Source: DASYAE01 sp036501535 | GTDB taxonomy: Bacteria > Actinomycetota > Actinomycetes > Streptomycetales > Catenulisporaceae | DNA length: 52,720 nucleotides | Assembly (NCBI GenBank): GCA_036501535.1 | Contig: DASYAE010000239.1 | Coordinates: forward strand, 1-52,720 | Reading direction: 5' to 3' | Part shown: positions 1 to 8,842 of the stretch, piece after piece | Layout of the letters: each line of letters starts with the position of its first letter | Numbering within the stretch: position 1 is the stretch's first letter | Translations under genes and position numbers: made by a program | Notes under the pieces: model-generated | What the model was told of the DNA's origin: nothing | The model's input: only the letters and a program-made list of their open reading frames with translations | Database searches by the model: none

Positions 1-41
1 TGGTGGACGCGGAGATCGTCGACGAGGGCAAGAACGGCTGA
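1..41 (+). CDS. dnaK: DnaK chaperone, 3' end only (partial)
   Basis: Twelve codons and a TGA stop are visible (frame starting at base 3), ending VDAEIVDEGKNG. This matches the usual acidic C-terminal tail of actinobacterial Hsp70/DnaK, which typically ends with a VVDAEIVDE-like motif. grpE, dnaJ and hspR follow on the same strand, as in the HspR-controlled dnaK operon of Streptomyces and mycobacteria. The ATPase and substrate domains lie outside the window, so the call rests on the tail plus gene order. Confidence 0.85.
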   Translation, partial: VDAEIVDEGKNG

Positions 42-65
42 GAGCAGGCGCAGATAGCCCTTCCC

Positions 66-109
66 GCGGGCGGCGGGGCGGCGGCACGGTCCGCCGCCCG
101 GCCGCCCGC
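66..109 (+). promoter_or_regulatory. Long hairpin in the dnaK-grpE intercistronic gap
   Basis: Bases 66-84 and 91-109 form a 19-bp inverted repeat with one mismatch around the 6-nt loop CACGGT. There is no T-run after it, so it is not a classical terminator. It may limit read-through or protect the dnaK mRNA 3' end, giving more DnaK than GrpE; that role is inference. The grpE ribosome site AAGGAGAGA lies downstream at about 132-140 and is outside the stem. Confidence 0.6.
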
Positions 110-147
110 GCCCAGCGGTCGCATGTGATCCAAGGAGAGAGACACCC

Positions 148-882
148 GTGAGCGAGGAGCTCTACCGCCCGGGCCGGCCGGCCGATGCGGAGACCGACAC
201 CGAGGACGCCCTGTACGAGAGCGGCGCGCACACCGTCGTCGGCGCGGCCGCGGACGACGACGGAGTCGAGGGTTCGAAGCCGGCCGGGAACGGCGCGGAC
301 CCGGACGGGCCGGCCGGTGAGGACGACGATGAGGAGGCCTTCGCCGAGCGGGTGAACGACGCCATCGGCGGCGAGGCCGGAGACCCGACGGCGAACCTGG
401 CGGTGGCTGAATTGCTGGCGAAACTGGCCGAGCGGACCAACGAGCTGCAGGGGGCGCAGGCCGAGCTCGGCGAGCGCACCGCGGACCTGCAGCGTCTGCA
501 GGCGGAATACGTGAACTACCGGCGCCGGGTCGAGCGGGACCGGGCGGCGCAGGCCGAGCAGTCGCTGGGCAAGGTGCTGGCCGAGCTGCTGCCGGTGCTC
601 GACGACATCGGCCGGGCCCGGGACCACGGCGAGCTGGAGGGCGGGTTCCGCCGGATCGGCGAGTCGCTGGAGTCGATCGTCTCGAAGCTCGGGCTCGAGC
701 AGTTCGGCGCGGCGGGCGAGGCCTTCGACCCGAACGTGCACGAAGCCCTGATGCACCGTGTCTCCCCGGACGTCGAGGAGGACACCTGCGTGGAGATCCT
801 GCAGCCCGGCTACCGGCTCGGCGACCGCGTGCTGCGCCCCGCCCGGGTCACGGTCGCCCAGCACGGCGACCCCGAAGAGTAG
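148..882 (+). CDS. grpE: GrpE nucleotide-exchange factor
   Basis: 244-residue homodimeric exchange factor that releases ADP from DnaK and so drives the chaperone cycle in the cytosol. The first ~90 residues are acidic and low-complexity (runs of D/E, P, A). A long helical region follows (about 90-145, ELQGAQAELGERTADLQRLQAEY) and then the conserved GrpE motif ending in the beta domain with FDPNVHEALM and a C-terminal VLRPARVTVAQ. The GTG start at 148 follows a good AAGGAGAG ribosome site. It is the second gene of the dnaK-grpE-dnaJ-hspR operon. Confidence 0.95.
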   Translation: MSEELYRPGRPADAETDTEDALYESGAHTVVGAAADDDGVEGSKPAGNGADPDGPAGEDDDEEAFAERVNDAIGGEAGDPTANLAVAELLAKLAERTNELQGAQAELGERTADLQRLQAEYVNYRRRVERDRAAQAEQSLGKVLAELLPVLDDIGRARDHGELEGGFRRIGESLESIVSKLGLEQFGAAGEAFDPNVHEALMHRVSPDVEEDTCVEILQPGYRLGDRVLRPARVTVAQHGDPEE

Positions 883-928
883 AACCCGCGGCATCGGGGA
901 AAGCGCGACGAGCAGAGGCGGACTGTAG

Positions 929-2101
929 ATGAGCACCAAGGATTACATCGAGAAGGACTACTACAAGGTGCTCGGCGTCCCCAAGGACGCTCCGGCGGCG
1001 GACATCAAGAAGGCCTATCGGAAGCTGGCCCGGCAGTTCCACCCGGATGCCAACAAGGGGGACGCGAAGGCCGAGGAGCGGTTCAAGGAGATCTCCGAGG
1101 CCTACGACGTCCTGTCGGACGAGAAGCGGCGCAAGGAGTACGACGAGGCCAGGTCGCTGTTCGGCGGGTTCCGTCCGCGGGCCGGCGCGGGACAGAACGG
1201 GGGCTTCCCGTTCGACCTCGGCGACCTCTTCGGGGGCGCCGGGAACGGCGGCGCCGGGCAGGGCGGGCTCGGCGACCTGTTCGGCGGGATCTTCCGGCGG
1301 CCGGGCGGCGGCACCGGCACGTCGCAGGCGCCGGGGCGGCGCGGCGCGGACGTCGAGACCGAGGCGACGATCACGTTCATGCAGTCGATGCACGGCGTGA
1401 CGATCCCGCTGCGGATGACCAGCGAGCACCCGTGCACCGCCTGTTCGGGCACCGGGGCGAAGGCCGGCACGACGCCGCGGGTGTGCCCGAACTGCTCGGG
1501 CACCGGGCAGGTGAGCCGCAACCAGGGCGGCTTCGCGTTCTCCGAGCCGTGCCGCGAGTGCAAGGGCCGCGGCCTGGTGGTGGACGAGCCGTGCCCGACC
1601 TGCCACGGGTCCGGGCGGGCGGCGTCGACCAGGACGCTGCAGGCGCGTATCCCGGCCGGGGTGGGCGACGGCTCGCGGATCCGTCTGAAGGGCAAGGGCG
1701 CTCCGGGTGAGCGCAGCGGCCCGGCGGGGGACCTTTATGTGGTGGTGCACGTGAAGCCGCATCCGGTGTTCGGCCGCGACGCCGACAACCTGACGGTGAC
1801 CGTTCCGGTGACGTATCCGGAGGCGGTGCTCGGCGCCGACATCAAGGTGCCGGTGCTGGACGGCCTGCCGGTGACGGTGAAGCTGCCGGCGGGCAGCGCC
1901 AACGGCCGCGTGCTGCGGCTGCGCGGGCGTGGCGCGCCGCGCAAGGACGGTTTGAAGGGCGACCTGCTGGTCACCGTGGAGGTCGCTGTCCCGACGAAGC
2001 TGAGCGACGCGGCTGCCGCCGCGTTGGAGAAGTACCGCGAGGCCACGGCCGACCACGATGTGCGGGCCGATCTGCTGGCGGCCGCGAAGGGAGACACCTG
2101 A
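929..2101 (+). CDS. dnaJ: DnaJ co-chaperone (type I Hsp40)
   Basis: 390-residue J protein that stimulates DnaK ATPase and delivers unfolded substrates. The order is: J domain at about residues 9-75 with the catalytic HPD in FHPDANKG; a Gly/Phe-rich stretch (about 85-130, repeats of DLFGG); a zinc region with four CxxCxGxG-type repeats (CTACSGTG, CPNCSGTG, CRECKGRG, CPTCHGSG); then the two beta-sandwich C-terminal domains. All zinc cysteines are present, so it is a full type I DnaJ. The ATG at 929 lies 46 bases after grpE and the stop is two bases before hspR, consistent with one transcript. Confidence 0.96.
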   Translation: MSTKDYIEKDYYKVLGVPKDAPAADIKKAYRKLARQFHPDANKGDAKAEERFKEISEAYDVLSDEKRRKEYDEARSLFGGFRPRAGAGQNGGFPFDLGDLFGGAGNGGAGQGGLGDLFGGIFRRPGGGTGTSQAPGRRGADVETEATITFMQSMHGVTIPLRMTSEHPCTACSGTGAKAGTTPRVCPNCSGTGQVSRNQGGFAFSEPCRECKGRGLVVDEPCPTCHGSGRAASTRTLQARIPAGVGDGSRIRLKGKGAPGERSGPAGDLYVVVHVKPHPVFGRDADNLTVTVPVTYPEAVLGADIKVPVLDGLPVTVKLPAGSANGRVLRLRGRGAPRKDGLKGDLLVTVEVAVPTKLSDAAAAALEKYREATADHDVRADLLAAAKGDT

Positions 2102-2103
2102 TC

Positions 2104-2610
2104 ATGATGCCCCGTCAGCAAGCTCCGCTGGGCGCGCCCGCGGTGGGCAGCGAAACGCCGATTTACGTCATCTCCGTCGCCGCGGAGCTGTCCGGGCTGC
2201 ACCCGCAGACGCTGCGCCAGTACGACCGGCTCGGCCTGGTCAGCCCGGACCGGGCGCCGGGCCGCGGGCGGCGCTACTCGGTCCGGGACATCGAGCTGCT
2301 GCGCGAGGTGCAGCGGCTGTCCCAGGACGAGGGCGTGAACCTGGCCGGGATCAAGCGGATCCGGGAGCTGCAGGACCAGGTCGAGGAGCTGGCCGCGCAG
2401 GTCTCGGTGCTGGAGCAGCAGCTGGCCGCGGCGCTGGCCACCTCGATCCCGGTGGCGGTGCCGAGCCAGCCGGCGCTGGGCCAGGGCGGCCAGTCCGCCC
2501 AGCCCCAGCAGCCGGCGCCGAACCCGCTGCGGCGCTCGGACCTGCTGCCCGCGCTGCCGGCCTTCGGGCGCTCGACCGCGCTCGTGGTGTGGAAGCCGCA
2601 GCCGCGCTGA
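2104..2610 (+). CDS. hspR: HspR, MerR-family heat-shock repressor
   Basis: 168-residue autoregulator of the dnaK operon. The N-terminal MerR helix-turn-helix is clear (VAAELSGLHPQTLRQYDRLGL followed by a Gly/Arg wing RGRRYSVRDI). A coiled-coil dimerisation helix follows (QDQVEELAAQVSVLEQQL) and then a Pro/Gln-rich tail. In Streptomyces and mycobacteria HspR binds HAIR operators (CTTGAGT-N7-ACTCAAG) with DnaK as co-repressor. The operon promoter is upstream of this window, and I see no HAIR sequence before clpB. Two in-frame ATGs (2104, 2107) make the start uncertain by one codon. Confidence 0.94.
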   Translation: MMPRQQAPLGAPAVGSETPIYVISVAAELSGLHPQTLRQYDRLGLVSPDRAPGRGRRYSVRDIELLREVQRLSQDEGVNLAGIKRIRELQDQVEELAAQVSVLEQQLAAALATSIPVAVPSQPALGQGGQSAQPQQPAPNPLRRSDLLPALPAFGRSTALVVWKPQPR

Positions 2611-2741
2611 GCGCTGCCGCACCACGCTTCTGCGCTCAGTTCGGCGAGCGGCCGCGACGCCGAGCGCACATCATCGTATAAACCGCAGTTCGCACCACGA
2701 GTTCCGCTTAGCGTGCCCGAAAATCCCGAGGAGGCGGCGCC

Positions 2742-5327
2742 ATGGACGCCGGCAAACTGACCACCCGTTCGCAGGAGGCGCTGTCCTCCGCCATCAGGTC
2801 TGCGGCCTCGGCGGGCAACCCCCAGGTCGAGCCGGTGCACGTGCTGCTGGCCCTGCTCGACCAGGTGGACGGCACCGCGCGGCCGCTGCTGGAGTCGGTG
2901 GACGTCGACCGGGTGCGGCTGGCCGCCGCGGCGCAGCGGGTGCGCGGGCAGCTGCCCAGCGCCTCGGGCTCCACGGTGTCCGCGCCCGAGCTGGCCCGCC
3001 CGACGCTGCTGGCGCTGAACGCCGCGGGCGAGGAGGCGCGCCGGCTGGACGACGACTACGTCTCGACCGAGCACATCCTGGTCGGCATCGCGGCCGGGAA
3101 CGAGCCGGCGGCCCGGCTGCTGCGCGAGTCCGGCGCGACGCCGCAGGCGCTGCGCGAGGCCTTCGTCAAGGTGCGCGGCAGCGCGCGGGTGACCTCGCCG
3201 GATCCCGAGGCGACGTTCCAGGCGCTGGAGAAGTACAGCGTCGACCTGACCGAGCTGGCCCGCGAGGGCGGCCTGGACCCGGTGATCGGGCGGGACGCGG
3301 AGATCCGCCGGGTCGTGCAGGTGCTCTCCCGGCGCACCAAGAACAACCCGGTGCTGATCGGCGAGCCCGGCGTCGGCAAGACCGCGGTGGTGGAGGGGCT
3401 GGCGCAGCGGATCGTGGCCGGCGACGTACCGGAGTCGCTGCGCGGAAAGCGGCTGGTGTCGCTGGACCTGGCCGCGATGGTGGCCGGGGCGAAGTACCGC
3501 GGCGAGTTCGAGGAGCGGCTGAAGGCGGTCCTGGGCGAGATCCGCGAGTCCGGCGGCCAGGTGATCACCTTCATCGACGAGCTGCACACGGTGGTCGGCG
3601 CGGGCGCGACCGGCGATTCGGCGATGGACGCGGGCAACATGCTCAAGCCGATGCTGGCCCGCGGCGAGCTGCGGATGGTCGGCGCGACGACGCTGGACGA
3701 GTACCGGGAGCACATCGAGAAGGACCCGGCGCTGGAGCGGCGGTTCCAGCAGGTGCTGGTCGGCGAGCCGTCGGTGGAGGACACGGTCGCGATCCTGCGC
3801 GGGCTGAAGGGCCGTTACGAGGCGCACCACCAGGTGCAGATCTCGGACGCGGCGCTGGTCGCGGCGGCGACGCTGTCGGACCGGTACATCACCGCGCGGT
3901 TCCTGCCGGACAAGGCGATCGACCTGGTGGACGAGGCGGCGTCGCGGCTGCGCATGGAGATCGACTCGCGGCCGGTGGAGATCGACGAGCTGCAGCGCGC
4001 GGTGGACCGGCTGCGCATGGAAGAGATGGCGCTGGCCAAGGAGTCGGATGCTCCGTCAGTCGAACGCCTTGAGCGGATCCGCCGGGAGCTGGCGGACCGT
4101 CAGGAACAGCTCAATGCCCTGACGGGGCGCTGGGAGCGGGAGAAGTCGGGGCTGAACCGGGTCGGCGAGCTGAAGAAGCGGCTCGACGACCTGCGCGGGC
4201 AGGCCGACCGGGCGCAGCGGGACGGCGACTTCGGCACCGCCTCCCGGCTGATGTACGCCGACATCCCGACCGCGGAGCGGGAGCTGGCCGAGGCCTCGCA
4301 GGTCGCGGACAGCCGCGAGTCGATGGTCAAGGAGGAGGTCGGGCCGGACGACGTGGCCGAGGTGGTGGCGGCGTGGACCGGGATCCCGGCCGGCCGGCTG
4401 CTCGAGGGCGAGACGGCGAAGCTGCTGCGGATGGAGCAGGAGCTCGGCAAGCGGCTCATCGGGCAGGTCGACGCGGTGCGGGCGGTCTCGGACGCGGTGC
4501 GCCGGGCCCGGGCCGGCATCTCCGACCCGGACCGGCCGACCGGGTCGTTCCTGTTCCTCGGCCCGACCGGGGTCGGCAAGACCGAGCTGGCCAAGGCGCT
4601 GGCCGACTTCCTGTTCGACGACGAGCGCGCGATGGTGCGCATCGACATGTCGGAGTACAGCGAGAAGCACTCGGTGGCCCGGCTGGTCGGCGCACCGCCC
4701 GGCTACGTCGGGTACGAGGAGGGCGGCCAGCTGACCGAGGCGGTGCGGCGCCGGCCGTACACGGTGGTGCTGCTCGACGAGGTGGAGAAGGCGCACCCGG
4801 AGGTCTTCGACGTCCTGCTGCAGGTGCTGGACGACGGCCGGCTGACCGACGGCCAGGGCCGCACGGTGGACTTCCGCAACACGATCCTGATCCTGACCTC
4901 GAATCTGGGCTCGCAGTTCCTGGTGGACCCGGCGACCGACGAGAACCGCAAGCGCGAGCTGGTGATGGGCCTGGTGCGCACGACGTTCAAGCCGGAGTTC
5001 CTGAACCGGCTCGACGATATCGTGCTGTTCGACGCCCTGGGCACGGAGGAGCTCGGCCGGATCGTGGAGCAGCAGGTGGACAAGTTGCAGGCGCGGCTGG
5101 CGGACCGGCGGCTGACGCTCGATGTGACCCCGGCGGCGCGGGACTGGCTGGTGCTGACCGGCTACGACCCGGCGTACGGCGCGCGGCCGCTGCGCCGGCT
5201 GGTGCAGTCGGCGATCGGGGACCAGCTGGCCCGGGAGATCCTGGCCGGGCAGGTGCGCGACGGTTCGGCGGTGCGCGTCGACGTGGCGGACGCGGAGGAC
5301 AGTCTGTCCGTCACGGCAGTGGGCTGA
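2742..5327 (+). CDS. clpB: ClpB AAA+ disaggregase
   Basis: 861-residue Hsp104/ClpB hexamer subunit that threads proteins out of aggregates with DnaK-DnaJ-GrpE. It has a Clp N domain (about 1-145), NBD1 with Walker A GEPGVGKT at about 207-214 and Walker B FIDELH, a coiled-coil middle domain (about 405-525), and NBD2 with Walker A GPTGVGKT at about 607-614 and the pore loop GYVGYEEGG. ATG 2742 follows the site GAGGAGG. It is 131 bases after hspR; a weak inverted repeat CTGAGCGC/GCGCTCAG (2607-2614, 2632-2639) overlaps the hspR stop. Its 3' end overlaps the convergent aminotransferase gene by 17 bases. Confidence 0.97.
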   Translation: MDAGKLTTRSQEALSSAIRSAASAGNPQVEPVHVLLALLDQVDGTARPLLESVDVDRVRLAAAAQRVRGQLPSASGSTVSAPELARPTLLALNAAGEEARRLDDDYVSTEHILVGIAAGNEPAARLLRESGATPQALREAFVKVRGSARVTSPDPEATFQALEKYSVDLTELAREGGLDPVIGRDAEIRRVVQVLSRRTKNNPVLIGEPGVGKTAVVEGLAQRIVAGDVPESLRGKRLVSLDLAAMVAGAKYRGEFEERLKAVLGEIRESGGQVITFIDELHTVVGAGATGDSAMDAGNMLKPMLARGELRMVGATTLDEYREHIEKDPALERRFQQVLVGEPSVEDTVAILRGLKGRYEAHHQVQISDAALVAAATLSDRYITARFLPDKAIDLVDEAASRLRMEIDSRPVEIDELQRAVDRLRMEEMALAKESDAPSVERLERIRRELADRQEQLNALTGRWEREKSGLNRVGELKKRLDDLRGQADRAQRDGDFGTASRLMYADIPTAERELAEASQVADSRESMVKEEVGPDDVAEVVAAWTGIPAGRLLEGETAKLLRMEQELGKRLIGQVDAVRAVSDAVRRARAGISDPDRPTGSFLFLGPTGVGKTELAKALADFLFDDERAMVRIDMSEYSEKHSVARLVGAPPGYVGYEEGGQLTEAVRRRPYTVVLLDEVEKAHPEVFDVLLQVLDDGRLTDGQGRTVDFRNTILILTSNLGSQFLVDPATDENRKRELVMGLVRTTFKPEFLNRLDDIVLFDALGTEELGRIVEQQVDKLQARLADRRLTLDVTPAARDWLVLTGYDPAYGARPLRRLVQSAIGDQLAREILAGQVRDGSAVRVDVADAEDSLSVTAVG

Positions 5328-6573
5328 GCTTCTTGAGCCGGCGCAGCGCTTCTTCGAGCACTGCGGGCTGTTTGCAGAAGGCGAAGCGGACGAAGGGCGC
5401 GCCGGCTTCCTGGTCGTCGTAGAAGACGGCGCTGGGGATGGCGACGACGCCGCAGCGTTCGGGCAGCGAGCGGCAGAAGGCGATGCCGTCCGTTTCGCCG
5501 AGCGGCCTGATGTCGGTGGTGAGGAAATACGTGCCCTCGGTCGGGTAGACGCCGAATCCGACGTCTGCGAGGCCGGCCGCGAGCAGGTCGCGGCGGGCGC
5601 GCAGGCTCTCGCGCAGCTCGTCGTAGTAGGCGCGGGGCAGGGCGAGGGCTTCGGCGATGGCGTACTGGAACGGTCCGCCGCTGACGTAGGTGAGGAACTG
5701 CTTGGCCGTGCGGACGGCGGTGACCAGCGGCGGGGTCGAGGTCACCCAGCCGATCTTCCAGCCGGTGAAGGAAAAGGTCTTGCCGCCGGAGGAGACCGCC
5801 ACGGTGCGTTCGCGCATGCCGGGCAGGGTGGCGAGCGGGGTGTGGGAGCCTTCGAAGACGAGGTGTTCGTAGACCTCGTCGGCGATGACGATCAGGTTGT
5901 GCTCGACGGCGATCCGGGCCAGGCGGCGCAGCTCCGGCTCGGTCAGCACCATGCCGGTGGGGTTGTGTGGTGAGTTGACCAGCAGCACGCGGGTGCGCGG
6001 GGTGACCGAGGCGGCGAGGGCGTCGAGGTCGGGGCGCCAGCGCGGCGCCTTGTCGTCCGGGGCGAGCAGCGTCGCGGGCACGCGTACGCCACCGGCCATG
6101 GCGATGCAGGCGGCGTAGGAGTCGTAGTAGGGCTCGAAGGCGATGACCTCGTCGCCCGGGTCGACCAGGGCGAGCAGGGCCGCGGCGATCGCCTCGGTGG
6201 CGCCGGCGGTGACCAGGACCTCGGTGTCCGGGTCGTAGTCGAAGCCGTACCACTCGCGCTGGTGGGCGGACACGGCGTGGCGCAGTTCGGGTACGCCGAC
6301 ACCCGGCGGGTACTGGTTGCCGCGGCCTTCGCGAATGGCGCGGACCGCGGCCTCGGCGACGGCTTCGGGACCGTCGCTGTCCGGGAAGCCCTGGCCGAGG
6401 TTGACCGATCCCGTGGCGAGGGCCAGGGCGGACATCTCGGCGAACACCGTCGTGCCGGTGCCGCGCAGGCGGGCGGCGAGGGCTTCGGCGCCGGGTGCCA
6501 CAGGGGCTCCGGCGGCCGGCACCTGAGCCGCCACGTTCGAGTGATCTCGCGTCGTGTCCGCGTGATGTCCCAC
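5311..6573 (-). CDS. PLP-dependent class I/II aminotransferase, DapC-like
   Basis: 420-residue fold-type I aminotransferase. The PLP lysine is about residue 265 in SSGGKTFSFTGWKIGW; the NSPHNPTG and DEVYEHL motifs and a C-terminal arginine in FVRFAFCK fit this family. Members near clpB in Streptomyces are annotated as aspartate or N-succinyl-diaminopimelate aminotransferase (DapC), which would place it in lysine/peptidoglycan precursor synthesis. Kynurenine or methionine aminotransferase activity is also possible. The GTG start at 6573 has GGAGGG 5-6 bases upstream. It is convergent with clpB and divergent from the DUF2617 gene. Confidence 0.85.
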   Translation of the reverse strand: MGHHADTTRDHSNVAAQVPAAGAPVAPGAEALAARLRGTGTTVFAEMSALALATGSVNLGQGFPDSDGPEAVAEAAVRAIREGRGNQYPPGVGVPELRHAVSAHQREWYGFDYDPDTEVLVTAGATEAIAAALLALVDPGDEVIAFEPYYDSYAACIAMAGGVRVPATLLAPDDKAPRWRPDLDALAASVTPRTRVLLVNSPHNPTGMVLTEPELRRLARIAVEHNLIVIADEVYEHLVFEGSHTPLATLPGMRERTVAVSSGGKTFSFTGWKIGWVTSTPPLVTAVRTAKQFLTYVSGGPFQYAIAEALALPRAYYDELRESLRARRDLLAAGLADVGFGVYPTEGTYFLTTDIRPLGETDGIAFCRSLPERCGVVAIPSAVFYDDQEAGAPFVRFAFCKQPAVLEEALRRLKKLSPLP

Positions 6574-6698
6574 GCGCCCTCCAGTCGTTTGACCGTGATG
6601 GGCCCGCCGGGCTTCCCGCGGGCCGGTGCCGTCCGGTCGCGCCGCGCGCGGGCCGGGCTCTGGTGACTCTAACTCGTCGAACCGGTGGGAGATTGCCG

Positions 6699-7298
6699 AT
6701 GCTGGTGGACTTGGCGACCGGGTACTGCGACGCGCAGGCCGAGGATCTCGGCTGGTCGGTGGAGATCGAGCCGCTGCGGGCGCTGGCGCGCACCTGGCTG
6801 GTGCTGCCGCCGTTCACCGTCGATCTGCGGCTGCTCGGCGCTTCGCACCAGGCGGCGGTCTGGATTGCGGGCCCGGCCGGAGCCGGCGGCACGGACGCGG
6901 TTCGCTGTGCCGATCATGACTGTGCGGATCATCACTGTGCCGATCACCGTTCGACCGAGCGCGGCGCGCTTCTGTGCCGCGAGACGGTGGCTTGTCTGCC
7001 GGGGCGGACGACCCCGCTGCCTGAGGCGGCGGTGTGTGACTTGGCTGGTTGGCGTTACACGATCGAGTCAGCTGTACGCACCCTGCCGCGCGCGGACTTC
7101 GCGGCGCGGCTGGCCAGGATTGAGCGGCGATCGGCACAGTGGCCGGGGATCGCTGGTAGGTATCCCGGGACGCCTGGGGCGATCACGGCCATCGCGGTGC
7201 GCCTTTGGGCCGGCGGTCTTCGTTGGCTGACCTGGCATACGTATCCGCAGCAGGGCATGATCGCGACGACGCTGAGCTGCCTGCAGGTCTGCCAATAG
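6699..7298 (+). CDS. DUF2617 family protein
   Basis: 199-residue protein of unknown function. The N-terminal LATGYCDAQAEDLGW, LRLLGASHQ and the central ETVACLPGRTTPLPE resemble the actinobacterial DUF2617 family, which often sits beside clpB/dapC-type genes. The start is set at ATG 6699, preceded by GGTGGGAG, because upstream codons run into the aminotransferase promoter. Residues 70-84 are an unusual tandem pentapeptide, CADHD-CADHH-CADHR, made by a 15-bp repeat at 6906-6950. The Cys, Asp and His content could bind metal, but it may simply be a repeat expansion in a loop. No enzymatic motif was recognised. Confidence 0.75.
   Translation: MLVDLATGYCDAQAEDLGWSVEIEPLRALARTWLVLPPFTVDLRLLGASHQAAVWIAGPAGAGGTDAVRCADHDCADHHCADHRSTERGALLCRETVACLPGRTTPLPEAAVCDLAGWRYTIESAVRTLPRADFAARLARIERRSAQWPGIAGRYPGTPGAITAIAVRLWAGGLRWLTWHTYPQQGMIATTLSCLQVCQ
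6906..6950 (+). repeat. 15-bp in-frame tandem repeat (three copies)
   Basis: Units 6906-6920, 6921-6935 and 6936-6950 are near-identical (TGTGCCGATCATGAC type) and encode CADHx three times inside the DUF2617 gene. The ACTGTGC-N-GATCA core resembles the non-coding repeats at 9672-9739. Confidence 0.85.
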
Positions 7299-7460
7299 GC
7301 AAATCGTTGCGGAGTGGTGCATATCTGCGCTACTGACGGGTTCCACGCCGCCGATGCCTACCGCGCGGCAGCGGCGTACGCTGACGTGCGGGTACGGCAG
7401 CATGCCGCCGTCCTGGCGTGGTGGCGCGCCGTACAGGAGGTTCTAGCAGCGAGGATGCCC

Positions 7461-8615
7461 ATGCCTTACGAGGCCGCGGTTCCGGTCCGCCGTCGTCTGC
7501 TGTGGTCTGCCGTGGCAGATCCGCGGCGGCTGTTCGGGGCGCTCCCGGGGGCCGTGGTGGAGGCGGTGGACGCGCACGGGGCGGCGGGCCGGCTGAGGCT
7601 GCGGGTCGGGCAGCAGACGGTGACGTTTCGCGGCATCGCCCGGATCGTGGAGGTCGACGAGGCGGCGGCGCGGGCGGTCGTCGAGCTGGAGGCGGCGTTC
7701 GGGCGCAACGGCGGCGGGGTGGACGGCCGGTTGGAGATCCGGCTGCAGGAGGACGGGGCCGGGACGCTGGCCGTGATCGACGGGACGCTGGAGTTCGCCG
7801 GGACGGCTGCGCCGCCGTCCGCGCAGTCGCTCGAGGCCGCGGGGCACCGGCTGGTGAAGCGGTGGTTCGCGACGCTCGCGCAGTCCGGCGAGGCGGCGGC
7901 GGCCGAACCGGCCGAGGAAGAGCTGCCCGCGACGATCGAACAGGAGCCGTCCGAGCCGGATGCAGCCGAGGTGGAGCCGGAACCCGAGCCGGAACTAGAG
8001 CTGGAGCCGAACCCCGAGCCCGAAGCCTTGAGTGCCGAAGCGGTGCCGGCCGAACCCGAACCCGAACTCGAACCTGAGTCCGCCGATCCCCAGCCGCGGC
8101 AGGAGCAGGCGTCCGCCGAGGCCGCGCCGACAGGGCCCGAACTCGACGAGCTGGCGCGGCCCGCCGAGTTCGCCTCGCGGCCGCCGCTGGCCGTCGTCCC
8201 CGACCTGGACCCGGCGCAGGACGAGTCCGCCGGCCGCACCGGCGACCAGACCCCGCTGCCGCAGCGCCGCAACCAGCAGAAGCCGCCGGCCCCGGCGAAG
8301 TCGCGGGCGGCGGAGAACGTGTCCGGCGGCGCGGCCGGCCGGCCCCGTGCGGCCGACTTCGAATCCGGGTCCGCGGCGGTGGACCGGGACTCACCGGCCC
8401 GGCTCCACCTCGTCCAGCCGTCCGGCGGCGAGCCGGACCACGGGGACGAAGCGGCGGACGAGCCCGACATCTGGAGTCGGCGCAAGCCGTTCCTGCCGCG
8501 CTGGCTGCCGTATCTGGCCGGCGCGACGTTCGTCGGGGCGGTCGCCTTCCTCGTCGCCGTTCTCAGCTATCTGCGCCGGCTTCGCCGGGCCCGCCAGGCC
8601 GGCCCGGGGGACTGA
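7461..8615 (+). CDS. CoxG-like SRPBCC protein with C-terminal membrane anchor
   Basis: About 384 residues. The N-terminal ~145 residues (PADPRRLFGALPG-type start, GTLEFAGTAAPP, then a C-terminal helix VKRWFATL) look like the SRPBCC/START fold of the CoxG (CO dehydrogenase subunit G) family. A long linker very rich in Glu-Pro (about 150-330) follows, then one transmembrane helix (WLPYLAGATFVGAVAFLVAV region) and a basic tail. This implies a cytosolic lipid- or ligand-binding domain tethered to the membrane. No CO dehydrogenase genes are nearby, so the family name should not be read as function. Start choice: ATG 7461 with GAGG six bases upstream; ATG 7455 is the alternative. Confidence 0.72.
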   Translation: MPYEAAVPVRRRLLWSAVADPRRLFGALPGAVVEAVDAHGAAGRLRLRVGQQTVTFRGIARIVEVDEAAARAVVELEAAFGRNGGGVDGRLEIRLQEDGAGTLAVIDGTLEFAGTAAPPSAQSLEAAGHRLVKRWFATLAQSGEAAAAEPAEEELPATIEQEPSEPDAAEVEPEPEPELELEPNPEPEALSAEAVPAEPEPELEPESADPQPRQEQASAEAAPTGPELDELARPAEFASRPPLAVVPDLDPAQDESAGRTGDQTPLPQRRNQQKPPAPAKSRAAENVSGGAAGRPRAADFESGSAAVDRDSPARLHLVQPSGGEPDHGDEAADEPDIWSRRKPFLPRWLPYLAGATFVGAVAFLVAVLSYLRRLRRARQAGPGD

Positions 8616-8842
8616 TTCGCAGCCCGGGGCCGGACGACTCGGCTGCGCCGGACGTTCAGCGTCGCGCGGAACTTCTCTCCAACGAGTGAGTCTTGTCATC
8701 GGATCGAGTGGTTGTCAGCTGAATCGGCGCCGGGGCGGGCGCGTTACTCCTACTGTGTGCAACACGTTCAGTGCGAAGCGTCGCCGCGCCCGCCCGGAGT
8801 CGTCCGGAACGGGCGTGCGGCGCCAGTCAGGAGCCGAATCGT

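Noticed and set aside
2611..2741. HAIR operator (CTTGAGT-N7-ACTCAAG) before clpB
   Set aside because: Looked for both half-sites on both strands; none found. clpB may be read from the dnaK operon or use another site.
8616..8842. GntR-type operator and promoter before the FadR-like gene
   Set aside because: TTGTCA at 8712 and TACTGT at 8751 are too far apart, and no clear TNGTNNNACNA palindrome was found.
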